Origin: Niastella sp.
Lineage (GTDB): Bacteria; Bacteroidota; Bacteroidia; Chitinophagales; Chitinophagaceae
Assembly (NCBI GenBank): GCA_016710595.1
Contig: JADJVM010000005.1
Location: forward strand, 248,001 to 312,000
Reading direction: 5' to 3'
DNA length: 64,000 bases
Shown here: positions 1 to 7,624 of the stretch, in pieces
How positions within the stretch are numbered: the stretch's first letter is position 1
Layout of the letters: each line of letters begins with the position of its first letter
Position numbers and translations under genes: made by a program
Notes under the pieces: generated by a model
What the model saw: the letters and a program-made list of their open reading frames with translations, nothing else
Database searches by the model: none
What the model was told of the DNA's origin: nothing

Positions 1-150
1 TTGCTGGTTTTCAGAGAGGGTTTTTTGCTTCCTAATTTCTTCATCCAGCGCAATAAGATCATCCACCAAATGAATATCTGCAAAATTTTTTACAGATAAC
101 CTTTCTTTCACTAATGCTGCATTTGCCCTGATATAATTAATTTGTAACAT
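1..150 (-). CDS. serS: Seryl-tRNA synthetase, N-terminal part (partial)
   Basis: The first 50 codons of a gene that runs off the left edge. The start is the ATG on the complement of 148-150. The translation begins MLQINYIRANAALVKERL and continues through a VDDLIALDEEIRK stretch. This is the typical N-terminal coiled-coil arm of bacterial SerRS, which contacts the long variable arm of tRNA-Ser. The enzyme charges tRNA-Ser with serine in the cytoplasm. The catalytic class II core lies outside the window. A TATCTTTG box sits about 20 bases upstream of the start. Identification rests on the N-terminal arm only, but that arm is distinctive. Confidence 0.85.
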   Translation of the reverse strand, partial: MLQINYIRANAALVKERLSVKNFADIHLVDDLIALDEEIRKQKTLSENQQ

Positions 151-168
151 GCTTATATATAAAGGCTG

Positions 169-176
169 CAAAGATA
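169..176 (-). promoter_or_regulatory. Candidate -7 box for serS
   Basis: The plus strand reads CAAAGATA, so the minus strand reads TATCTTTG, an exact match to the Bacteroidota -7 consensus TAnnTTTG. It is followed by CAGC, as at the lysS and ABC exporter promoters in this window. Transcription would start near 162, giving a leader of about 12 bases. I see no clear -33 TTTG at the right spacing. Confidence 0.45.
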
Positions 177-275
177 ATCAAACAATCAAGTTTTTTTAAT
201 GATTATATGAATCAAGCCCGGTATTTTGACACATTTTTATAAATCAATGTAGCTATTCATCATACCTTTGCCGGC

Positions 276-626
276 ATGGAACACCTGAAAGAAGATTTAC
301 AGGTGCGATGGTTGAAACTTCGCATCAAATTAAAAGAAGTATTTGGTATAAAACCCGATATGAATGGGGTATTAATGCTTATCGGGATTCAGGAATTGGG
401 GCAGGGTGGCCGGGAATATACAAAAGAAGAAAAGCAAGACCTTATGCATATTGCCATTTGCACGGTTTTAATGCCCGGTGGCTTTTATATGCTGGAAGGG
501 CAGGATGAAGAAGGATGGCCACATTTTAAACAATTAAAAGCACTTCCCGAGCATAACTTTATTGACCAGGAAAATTTTTTAAAAGATCATGTTTTAATGT
601 ATTTTCAATCCCAAAAATTTATATGA
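276..626 (+). CDS. Conserved hypothetical protein, 116 aa
   Basis: A small soluble protein with no signal peptide or membrane segment and no motif I can name. It has a central, rather hydrophobic stretch (IAICTVLMPGGFYML, about residues 61-75) and an acidic, aromatic C-terminal half. Its stop overlaps the start of the following cyclophilin gene by four bases (ATGA), so the two are probably translationally coupled. A TACCTTTG box at 263-270 lies only five bases before the ATG. It could drive the gene only if the mRNA is nearly leaderless. The function is unknown. Confidence 0.7.
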   Translation: MEHLKEDLQVRWLKLRIKLKEVFGIKPDMNGVLMLIGIQELGQGGREYTKEEKQDLMHIAICTVLMPGGFYMLEGQDEEGWPHFKQLKALPEHNFIDQENFLKDHVLMYFQSQKFI

Positions 627-1396
627 GTTTTATGAATAAAATATTTCTTTCTTTATTTATCACCACAGTTTTTAGTGTGGGAACTGTATTGGCACAAAAT
701 AAAAAGCCGGTACAAAAAGTAAAAACAACAAACAAGACAAGTAAGATGAGTTCACAAAAAGAAAAAAAGGAAAGTGAATATAGTTTTCCGGATGATGGTA
801 GTACCCGGGTAAAAATCTGGACCGATTCGGGAACCATTATTGTAAAGCTTTATGATAGCACTCCACTGCACCGGGATAATTTTGTAAAATTAGTGAAAGA
901 AGGATTTTTTGATAGTCTCTTGTTTCATCGCATCATTCCACAATTTATGATTCAAGGTGGCGACCCTGGCAGTAAATATGCACAGCCCGGTGAAATGCTT
1001 GGAGGCGGTGGTGGAGAGTTGGCTCGTATCCCTGCTGAATTTCATCAATCATATTATCATAAAAAAGGGGCATTAGCGGCTGCCCGGGATGGTAACCCAC
1101 AAAAAGCCAGCAGTGCCTGCCAGTTTTATTTGGTAGAGGGTAAAGTAATTACCCCCGCTGAACTGGATATGATAGAACAACGAAAAGGATTTACCTATAC
1201 GCCAGAACAACGAAAAGTATATACTACGGTAGGCGGTACCCCGTTCTTAGACCAGGACTATACTGTATTTGGTGAAATAGAACAAGGCTTTGACGTGGTA
1301 CATAAAATTATAAATGCCCCACGTGATAGCCGTGACAGGCCACTGGGAGATATCAGGATGAAAATTGAATTATTATCACCTGCTACAAAACAATAG
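623..1396 (+). CDS. Exported cyclophilin-type peptidyl-prolyl isomerase
   Basis: A 257-residue protein with an N-terminal signal peptide (MNKIFLSLFITTVFSVG..LAQ) and then a low-complexity Lys/Thr/Ser linker to about residue 52. A full cyclophilin domain follows. FHRIIPQFMIQGGDP is the hallmark active-site stretch with its catalytic Arg, and later come a Gln-Phe-Tyr segment (CQFYLVEG) and VFGEIEQGFDVV. It should catalyse cis-trans isomerisation of X-Pro bonds in proteins of the periplasm or envelope. The ATG at 632 (MNKIF) is an alternative start. The first ATG at 623 overlaps the upstream stop, which favours coupling. The gene is followed by gcvH after 37 bases. Confidence 0.9.
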   Translation: MSFMNKIFLSLFITTVFSVGTVLAQNKKPVQKVKTTNKTSKMSSQKEKKESEYSFPDDGSTRVKIWTDSGTIIVKLYDSTPLHRDNFVKLVKEGFFDSLLFHRIIPQFMIQGGDPGSKYAQPGEMLGGGGGELARIPAEFHQSYYHKKGALAAARDGNPQKASSACQFYLVEGKVITPAELDMIEQRKGFTYTPEQRKVYTTVGGTPFLDQDYTVFGEIEQGFDVVHKIINAPRDSRDRPLGDIRMKIELLSPATKQ

Positions 1397-1433
1397 GTTT
1401 ACATAAAAAACATATCTTGCAAAAAAAATCACC

Positions 1434-1814
1434 ATGAATATTCCAGAAAATTTAAAATACAGTAAAGATCACGAATGGATGAAAATAGATGGCGATACCG
1501 CTACCGTTGGGATTACAGAGTATGCTCAACATGAGCTTGGCGATATTGTATATGTGGATATTAATACCGTGGGAAAAGCATTGGCAGCAAATGAAATTTT
1601 TGGTACTGTAGAAGCCGTAAAAACAGTAAGTGATCTGCTGTTACCGGTTACAGGCACTATTACTGAAGTAAATCCTGCCCTCGATGGAAATCCTGAACTT
1701 GTAAATACCGATCCTTATGGTGAAGGATGGATGGTAAAAGTAAAAATTACAAATGCTTCTGATACCGATCATTTAATGGATGCGGCAGCTTATGCAGCTT
1801 TAATAGGAGAGTAA
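1434..1814 (+). CDS. gcvH: Glycine cleavage system H protein
   Basis: A 126-residue lipoyl carrier protein, the usual length for the family. It carries the aminomethyl group between the P and T proteins of the glycine cleavage system and passes electrons to the L protein. The N-terminus (YSKDHEWMKI) and the GITEYAQHELGDIVYV segment are characteristic. The lipoylated lysine is K63 in VEAVKTVSDL. The other gcv genes are not in the window, as is common in Bacteroidota. The next gene begins only four bases after the stop, which suggests cotranscription with the VanZ-like gene. Confidence 0.97.
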   Translation: MNIPENLKYSKDHEWMKIDGDTATVGITEYAQHELGDIVYVDINTVGKALAANEIFGTVEAVKTVSDLLLPVTGTITEVNPALDGNPELVNTDPYGEGWMVKVKITNASDTDHLMDAAAYAALIGE

Positions 1815-1818
1815 ATTA

Positions 1819-2223
1819 ATGAGGAAACTCACCCGTATAAAGAGCTTTTGGCCAGGCATAGCCTGGTTTTTTATTTCGGCTACTTTATTATTAATGCCTT
1901 CCAGCGATTTACCTAAAACAAATGACTGGTTAGATAAAATATATTTTGATAAATGGGTGCATGCAGGTTTCTTTTTGCTGCTTTGTTTATTTTTTATGCT
2001 GCCTTTACTCCATAAAAAAAATATAGCAAAATACAGGATATGGCTATGGGCAGGTATTTCTCTTTGCGGTAGCGCCTGGGGATATGGGGTAGAACTTTTA
2101 CAAAAGTATTACATCCCCAGCCGGAGTTACGAGTTGGCAGACTGGGCAGCAGATACTGTTGGCTGTATAGTAGCATTCTTTTTATGTATATATTATCTGC
2201 AGCCTCAGTATAAACAAAAATAG
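1819..2223 (+). CDS. VanZ-like membrane protein
   Basis: A 134-residue integral membrane protein with about four hydrophobic segments. It has the two landmarks of VanZ-like proteins: DKWVHAGFFLLL in the first half, and a conserved acidic motif (GVELLQ) followed by a polar ELADWAADTVG stretch before the last helix. VanZ lowers teicoplanin sensitivity in Gram-positives, but the role of Bacteroidota homologues is not known and no glycopeptide resistance should be inferred. It lies four bases after gcvH and is probably in the same transcript. Confidence 0.8.
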   Translation: MRKLTRIKSFWPGIAWFFISATLLLMPSSDLPKTNDWLDKIYFDKWVHAGFFLLLCLFFMLPLLHKKNIAKYRIWLWAGISLCGSAWGYGVELLQKYYIPSRSYELADWAADTVGCIVAFFLCIYYLQPQYKQK

Positions 2224-2365
2224 CCCAAAATCATCTATCTGATTTTTAAGTTATTCACAGGTATTTGAACATCAATATTTTCAAAATAAATTTTCTTTAT
2301 AAATCAAATCATTTTTAATAGCTTTATAATGGCTAAACATTGTTAACGCTTAAAATATTTCAATT

Positions 2366-2623
2366 ATGGGTATTCTATCATGGATTGTATTTGGCTTAAT
2401 AGCCGGCGCTATTGCTAAACTACTTCATAAAGGCGATGATCCGGGTGGATGGATTGTTACAATTTTAATTGGTATTGCCGGCGCCGTAGTAGGTGGCTTT
2501 CTTACAAAAACACTACTTGGTTGGGAAAGTAGCGGCTGGACGCTGAAAGCATTGATAAGTGCCGTAGGTGGTGCCTTTATATTATTGGTTCTTTACAGGC
2601 TTATTACAACCAAAAGATCATAA
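2366..2623 (+). CDS. GlsB/YeaQ/YmgE-type small membrane protein
   Basis: An 85-residue protein with three hydrophobic Gly-rich segments. It fits the transglycosylase-associated (YeaQ/YmgE) family: MGILSWIVFGLIAGAIAK, a KGDDPGGWIVTILIGIAGA motif and a C-terminal helix with small residues. Members are often stress-induced inner-membrane proteins of unknown mechanism. The 142-base gap upstream suggests its own promoter, though I could not pick a convincing box. It ends just before a strong bidirectional terminator. Confidence 0.85.
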   Translation: MGILSWIVFGLIAGAIAKLLHKGDDPGGWIVTILIGIAGAVVGGFLTKTLLGWESSGWTLKALISAVGGAFILLVLYRLITTKRS

Positions 2624-2647
2624 ATCCCGAACTCCAATACTTTTGAA

Positions 2648-2680
2648 TTGCCTTCTTTTTAAGAAGGCAATTTCTTTTTC
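2648..2680. terminator. Bidirectional intrinsic terminator
   Basis: A perfect 10-bp stem (2648-2657 with 2661-2670, 3-base loop) is followed by a T-rich tract on the plus strand and preceded by A-rich bases. It sits between the convergent YeaQ-like and phosphoesterase genes. The stop codon of the minus-strand gene (2659-2661) lies inside the hairpin. Confidence 0.85.
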
Positions 2681-3687
2681 ATATCATTCATCACAATTCT
2701 TAAATCTTGTTCTTCCAGGATCATTCTTTCAGGTGCCACTTCTTCATGCGTCCATTTTACCAGGCGAATTTTTCCTTCGCTTATTTCTATACCCGTAATA
2801 TCTCCATCGCTAAAACAACAACAGCCCGTATTATAATAAGTAGGATTCCTGTTTTCGGGTATTTGGGCTGCATCAAATTCACTGGGTTTATGTTGGTAAT
2901 AACGGCCAGAGGCAAATACCGGCTGATGTGTGTGGCCGGTAATTAATAATAAATTTTCCTGTTGGCTGCTCCATTCATACATAATTTGGTTATGCCGGTT
3001 TCTTAAAAAATGATCATTGCTTGGTGTGTTTATATTAATGCGCAGGTATCGTTGTAAAGGCATCCAAAAATGAGATACCAACCAGGTACTTACTGCATTG
3101 TTATCACTCATCTTATCGCCCTGGTGGCCATGCGTTAAAAAAACAGATAACGTCCCGTTTGAAGTATGGCCTTTAATTAATATACCCTCATACACATATA
3201 ACGGCATGGCAAAATATTTCACCAGGTTTAATGCAACATCTAATGGGTTTTTCCATAGCACATCATGGTTACCAAATGTTTTAATATATCGGTGGGGTTG
3301 AAAAGCAGCTTCGGCATGAAATGCATTTTCATTTTGAGGCAGGATTTCGTGCATCCTGAATTTCCAAAGCTCTTCACTATCACCCATATTGATAAAATGA
3401 TAGCCTGCCTCGTTATAATACGTTAATGCTGCTACATAATTTTTTTCGCAACCTGCAAAATCATCTGCCCAGCTTTTGTTCCCTTTGTGCTGATCACTAA
3501 AAATGATAAATTTTCCTTGATCTAAATCGGCCTCTACCAATTGTAACCTTTTATTGATAAGATTGCCTCCACTTTCTAATAAACCGGTAAGCGATTTAAA
3601 TACAAGATCACGCTGTGGTGCCGCTGCGAAATAAGCTGACAACCATATTATGGGCCGCTTCAGTAATTTTTGTAGCAGTTTTCGCAT
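2659..3687 (-). CDS. Calcineurin-like metallophosphoesterase
   Basis: A 342-residue protein with all five metallophosphoesterase blocks in order: SDQHKG (D-x-H), MGDSEELW (GD..E), FGNHD, LTHGHQGD and TGHTHQPVF. These residues bind a dinuclear metal centre. The large insertion between the blocks and the hydrophobic N-terminal helix suggest membrane association, but the substrate is unknown. It follows the flippase gene after only 15 bases on the same strand, so a role in envelope or lipid chemistry is possible. That is inference. LpxH-like UDP-diacylglucosamine hydrolase is an alternative, though the protein is longer than LpxH. Confidence 0.85.
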   Translation of the reverse strand: MRKLLQKLLKRPIIWLSAYFAAAPQRDLVFKSLTGLLESGGNLINKRLQLVEADLDQGKFIIFSDQHKGNKSWADDFAGCEKNYVAALTYYNEAGYHFINMGDSEELWKFRMHEILPQNENAFHAEAAFQPHRYIKTFGNHDVLWKNPLDVALNLVKYFAMPLYVYEGILIKGHTSNGTLSVFLTHGHQGDKMSDNNAVSTWLVSHFWMPLQRYLRININTPSNDHFLRNRHNQIMYEWSSQQENLLLITGHTHQPVFASGRYYQHKPSEFDAAQIPENRNPTYYNTGCCCFSDGDITGIEISEGKIRLVKWTHEEVAPERMILEEQDLRIVMNDMKKKLPS

Positions 3688-3702
3688 TTAGCAATGGGGT
3701 CT

Positions 3703-5220
3703 TTAAACAGCTCTAAAATATTTTCCTATAACAGGCATACGGGATAATTCTTTTCTCTCAATTTTAGAAATAAACCAGGCAAATGCCCAAATTAATACCA
3801 GGCCACTGGATATAGAGAACAGGTAAGAAGCCGAAATTAATTTTACCATCCCAATATGAATTACATACAGTAAAATAGAAATGAGCAGATATGCCGATAA
3901 TTTTTTTACTGCATAAGGTACGGGATAGTGTTTTTGGCCCAGCTTATAACTCAATATCATCATCGTAAAATAACAAGTGAATGTAGCGATAGCGGCTCCC
4001 AGGTAATGGAGCACCGGAATTAATAAAACATTCAGCACAATAGTAATTACGGCCCCTACAATGGTAATATAAGCGCCATATAAATTTTTGTTGGTGAGCT
4101 TGTACCACACACTTAAGTTGTAATAAATTCCCAGGAAAATATTGCCCAGGGCAAGAAGCGGAACTACCTGCAACCCTTCCGTCCAGCGGGGATTAGCAAA
4201 GGTTGCAAAAATCCAATGGAATACATCGAGAAACAACCCGATAAAAAGAAAGATAAAACAACAGGCTATTACAAAAAATTTCATCACCCTGGCATAGATA
4301 CGTTGTGCATTTTCATTATTGCTTTGGTTAAAGAAAAATGGTTCTGCAGCCATACGGAATGCCTGAATTACAATAGTAACCAATAAGGCGATCCGGAAAA
4401 TATTGGCAAAAATACCAAACTCATTATCTGCCTGCTGTGGTGGAAGATCTACCACATGCCGGTAAATAAGGCGGCTCAGTACATCATTTACCATACCCCC
4501 CATCCCTACTATCACTAAGGGAGCACTGTAACGCATTACCTCTTTCCAAAGTTTAGTATCAAACTTAAAAGTAATTTGGCGAAGCTCTTTCCAAAGCAAT
4601 AAAAGTGTAAATAAACTGCCGCATATATTACCAATCAAATAATATCCCAATTGAATATCGCTGTTATAAATATGCCTTAAAAAACTATCAGGATGAGTGG
4701 CTAATACTTTTGGAATAATCCCCAGGAACAAAATAACGATTGTTACATTTACCACAATCCCTGCAACTCTTGCAAAAGCATAACGCTTGGGCCTGTTTTC
4801 CTGCCGTAGTTTGGCAAAAGGAAGCGTATTTAAATTATCTATACTAATAATGGCAATGATCCATAATACATATTCCGGGTGCTGGTTCAGGGTGGCAGCA
4901 TCTACAATCTTATCCTTAAAAATCAATAATATGATACTGAAAAGCACCGTGCTTACCAGCATGGAAAGAAAGAGTGTACTAAATAATTTTTTTCTATCGT
5001 GAGTTTGTGAAAATCTAAAGTAGGCTGTTTCCATGCCATAGGCATACAATACATTTAAAAACGGGATGATGCTGTAAGCCTGGCTCAGGTCAGCTGTTTC
5101 GGCAGGCAGGGTAACGAAAAATGGCAACGCCATATTCATGAGGTATCCCAAAAATCGGCTTGCAATAGCCGGTATCCCGTACCACATAGTTTGACCTGCT
5201 AATTTTTTTATTCCGCTCAA
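3703..5220 (-). CDS. Polysaccharide/oligosaccharide flippase (MOP superfamily)
   Basis: A 505-residue polytopic protein with about 12-14 hydrophobic helices across its length. The pattern is typical of Wzx/RfbX-type flippases: a polar N-terminal turn (MSGIKKLAGQTMWYGIPAIASRFLGYL) and the YFRFSQTHDRKKLFSTLF segment between helices. Such proteins move undecaprenyl-linked sugars across the inner membrane. No glycosyltransferase or polymerase gene is adjacent, so the substrate cannot be named. It is the first gene of a two-gene minus-strand unit with the phosphoesterase. Confidence 0.85.
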   Translation of the reverse strand: MSGIKKLAGQTMWYGIPAIASRFLGYLMNMALPFFVTLPAETADLSQAYSIIPFLNVLYAYGMETAYFRFSQTHDRKKLFSTLFLSMLVSTVLFSIILLIFKDKIVDAATLNQHPEYVLWIIAIISIDNLNTLPFAKLRQENRPKRYAFARVAGIVVNVTIVILFLGIIPKVLATHPDSFLRHIYNSDIQLGYYLIGNICGSLFTLLLLWKELRQITFKFDTKLWKEVMRYSAPLVIVGMGGMVNDVLSRLIYRHVVDLPPQQADNEFGIFANIFRIALLVTIVIQAFRMAAEPFFFNQSNNENAQRIYARVMKFFVIACCFIFLFIGLFLDVFHWIFATFANPRWTEGLQVVPLLALGNIFLGIYYNLSVWYKLTNKNLYGAYITIVGAVITIVLNVLLIPVLHYLGAAIATFTCYFTMMILSYKLGQKHYPVPYAVKKLSAYLLISILLYVIHIGMVKLISASYLFSISSGLVLIWAFAWFISKIERKELSRMPVIGKYFRAV

Positions 5221-5362
5221 GCTATTAACATAAAATTTGCTGCAATTTAATGGTATAATATTGTTTATACAGGATAATTCATTTTTTGTAACACAGTTTA
5301 AGCATCTCTAGCTGCCCTTATTAATCTTTTAATTTTACGGTTATAAAAAACAAAAACAGGCA

Positions 5363-6418
5363 TTAATGCTTAAAAATATATTTTTCATCGGGGCCAAATC
5401 GCTTGTTTTTGGTAAAGCTGGTATCGGTAAGTGCAAATAAAAAATAGAGGAGTTCGTCCCGTTGCCTGTCAGTTAAATGAATTTTCTTTTTTAGTAAGGG
5501 ATCCAGTATGGCAGATGTGGTATCAATACCGGTTCGATAGTGTTCCAATACTTTGGTAATATACCCAATACTACCATCGTGCATATAGGGCGGGCTTAGC
5601 TGTACATTACGCAGGCTGGGCACTTTAAACTTTAATGAATCGCTGCTTAGATGTGTAAAATCCATTCTCCCTACATCTTTAAAACGATTTAAACCAATAC
5701 CATTGTTCCTGAAACTTTCATCGGTAAATAAAGGTTCAGTATGGCATCCGGAGCAATGCAATTGATACAATGCATAACCTTTTTGTTCGGCAGCGGTAAA
5801 TTGTATTTCGCCCCTTTTCATTTTATCGTACCGGCTATTGGCACTCAGCAGGCTTCCTGTAAACTGTGCCAGTGCTTTAAGCATACGCTGGCTGCTGATA
5901 CCCTCAGTTACAAAAGCATCTTTAAATAACCTGCGGTAACTACTGTCTTTTTTTAATTTACGTAATACCCCTTCCAATGTTTCGCCCATTTCATTGGGCG
6001 CCAATAATGGGTTTAGCGCTTGCACTTCTATATGGTTTACCCCCCCATCCCAATGGAAGCTGGTTTTCCAGGCCAGGTTAAACAATGCCGGTGCATTTCT
6101 ATTGGTAAAACTATTATTTACGCCATGGCTTAGGTCGTGTTCAAAAGTGGAAAACGCTGCAAAGTATTGATGGCAACTGGCACAGGAAATTTCTCCATCT
6201 TTACTTAACCTGGCATCATAAAATAATTTTTTACCAAGCTGAAAACCCTGTTCAGTTAATTTATTTTTTACAAAAATATCGGTAGGAGGTTTAGGCCAGC
6301 CTTTTGGAATTTTAAATTCAATGGGCTGCGGGGGGCTGGCATTTTCAATAAGCAAATTCATACCCAGGCAAATAAAAAGGATGCCGGCAAGGATCAATAT
6401 TTTTAAATTTCTTTTCAT
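5363..6418 (-). CDS. mbnH: MbnH-like di-haem cytochrome c peroxidase family protein
   Basis: A 351-residue protein with an N-terminal membrane anchor or signal (about residues 7-22) and two c-type haem sites, C79-A-S-C-H83 and C222-S-G-C-H226. This is the CcpA/MauG fold. The second domain ends with a VPSLRNV..PPYMHDGS stretch typical of the family. It lies two bases downstream of the MbnP-like gene. In Methylosinus the MbnH partner uses its di-haem centre to oxidise a tryptophan of MbnP to kynurenine, creating a copper site. By context this gene is more likely MbnH than a hydrogen peroxide-detoxifying peroxidase. The function is inferred. Confidence 0.8.
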   Translation of the reverse strand: MKRNLKILILAGILFICLGMNLLIENASPPQPIEFKIPKGWPKPPTDIFVKNKLTEQGFQLGKKLFYDARLSKDGEISCASCHQYFAAFSTFEHDLSHGVNNSFTNRNAPALFNLAWKTSFHWDGGVNHIEVQALNPLLAPNEMGETLEGVLRKLKKDSSYRRLFKDAFVTEGISSQRMLKALAQFTGSLLSANSRYDKMKRGEIQFTAAEQKGYALYQLHCSGCHTEPLFTDESFRNNGIGLNRFKDVGRMDFTHLSSDSLKFKVPSLRNVQLSPPYMHDGSIGYITKVLEHYRTGIDTTSAILDPLLKKKIHLTDRQRDELLYFLFALTDTSFTKNKRFGPDEKYIFKH

Positions 6419-6420
6419 GG

Positions 6421-7116
6421 CTAATAAACCCGTTTTATAGAAAACATTCCGGAAAAATTATCTGCTGCATAAACCGCTTCTTTACCAGGTAGCGTAAGTA
6501 CCGGGCTTTGCTGTATCGAAATGTGATGTATCCCCTGCCAGTATTTATCTAAATTCATTTCTATAAAAATGGTATCATATGTAGCAGGTTCATTCAATAA
6601 AGGTAAAACGATACGCCGCATTGTTTTTTGGTTTCCTGCAAATCCTCCAATATGCTGTTCCATTTTATGTAACGGCGCTGGAGAAGACTCTGCAATCCCT
6701 TCTAACTTAAAAGTTACATAGCCGCTATTCCATGCCCAATACATATCATTCAAAGGGTCTAATGATCCTTCCTGTGCGCCGGATACATGATACAAACTAT
6801 CTACTCCTATTAAAAAAGAAATAGAATCAATGGTATGCGTTGACGCCGGAATTGTAAATCCTGCATTGCCAAATGCATTGATCAAATAAATTTCTGGGCC
6901 GGGTAAAGCAGTACCAAGCTTAACCTCACTGATATAATATTTTAGTTTCTGAATTTGATAAATTTCGCCCCAGGCATTTTGATACATGCTATCATGTTCT
7001 ATTAACTTATTATCTGCTGTGTTTACAAACACAATATTCATCTGCTGCTGGCCATCTGCGATGGAAGACAAGCTGCTTGTAACAATCAGCATAAAAAAGA
7101 GTATTTTATTTTTCAT
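6421..7116 (-). CDS. mbnP: MbnP-family secreted copper-binding protein
   Basis: A 231-residue protein with a signal peptide ending near residue 23. It has MbnP-family features: an N-terminal strand (MNIVFVNTADNKL), a KYYISEVKL segment (about 59-67), the MYWAWNSGY motif (125-133) and a HIGG motif at about 155-158. The tryptophans are W49, W127, W129 and W193. One of them could be the residue converted to kynurenine by the adjacent MbnH. The gene sits two bases downstream of arfB and two bases upstream of mbnH, so the three are probably one transcript. No methanobactin precursor or biosynthesis gene is present. Confidence 0.8.
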   Translation of the reverse strand: MKNKILFFMLIVTSSLSSIADGQQQMNIVFVNTADNKLIEHDSMYQNAWGEIYQIQKLKYYISEVKLGTALPGPEIYLINAFGNAGFTIPASTHTIDSISFLIGVDSLYHVSGAQEGSLDPLNDMYWAWNSGYVTFKLEGIAESSPAPLHKMEQHIGGFAGNQKTMRRIVLPLLNEPATYDTIFIEMNLDKYWQGIHHISIQQSPVLTLPGKEAVYAADNFSGMFSIKRVY

Positions 7117-7118
7117 AT

Positions 7119-7514
7119 TTACTCTATTTTTTTACGGCGGCTTTGTTTAAGTTCTGATAATTTCTTTTTATTATCTAATCTTTTTAACCGGGCTGCCTTA
7201 CCCGGTTTGGTTGCTTTTCTTTTTTTTACGGGAACCAATGCCTTTTGCAAAAGCTTATTTATTTTTTCAATTACCGCATTTCGGTTTTCTAATTGGGTAC
7301 GAAAGGCCTGGCTTTTTACAATTAACACCCCTTCTTTGGTAAGCTTAACGGCTAGCAATTCTTTCACCAATTTTTTTTGGTCTTCAGAAAGTAATGCTGA
7401 TTGATCAATATTCCAATAAGCATCTACCCGGGTTTCTACCTTGTTTACATTTTGTCCTCCTTTACCGCCGCTACGGGTTGTTTTAAATTTTAATTCTTGT
7501 GTGATATCCGGCAT
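7119..7514 (-). CDS. arfB: Alternative ribosome-rescue factor ArfB (YaeJ)
   Basis: A 131-residue single-domain release factor homologue. The catalytic GGQ motif is in TRSGGKGGQNVNKVETRV (about residues 13-30). The long basic C-terminal tail (KKRKATKPGKAARLKRLDNK and onward) enters the empty mRNA channel of a stalled ribosome. The protein lacks the codon-recognition domains of RF1/RF2, as expected for ArfB. It hydrolyses peptidyl-tRNA on non-stop ribosomes. It is the first gene of a tight minus-strand run ahead of mbnP and mbnH. A TATTTTTG box at 7520-7527 is very close to its start. Confidence 0.93.
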   Translation of the reverse strand: MPDITQELKFKTTRSGGKGGQNVNKVETRVDAYWNIDQSALLSEDQKKLVKELLAVKLTKEGVLIVKSQAFRTQLENRNAVIEKINKLLQKALVPVKKRKATKPGKAARLKRLDNKKKLSELKQSRRKKIE

Positions 7515-7519
7515 AGCTC

Positions 7520-7527
7520 CAAAAATA
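7520..7527 (-). promoter_or_regulatory. Candidate -7 box for arfB-mbnP-mbnH
   Basis: The plus strand reads CAAAAATA, so the minus strand reads TATTTTTG, a match to TAnnTTTG. It ends six bases from the arfB ATG, so the mRNA would be leaderless or nearly so. No good -33 element was seen. Confidence 0.3.
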
Positions 7528-7624
7528 CCAATAAAAGCGAGGGATTCTAAATGATTAAAAGGATTATAAGCGTTAAAATTTCAATAAGAACAAAAAAATA
7601 GGCATTTTTGCAAGTATTAGCAAT

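Noticed and set aside
263..270. TACCTTTG as promoter of the gene at 276
   Set aside because: It ends five bases before the start codon with no -33 element at the right distance, so it is probably a chance match unless the mRNA is leaderless.
1819..2223. VanZ-like gene as a glycopeptide resistance determinant
   Set aside because: There is no van cluster, and Gram-negative bacteria with an outer membrane carry VanZ-like proteins without this role.
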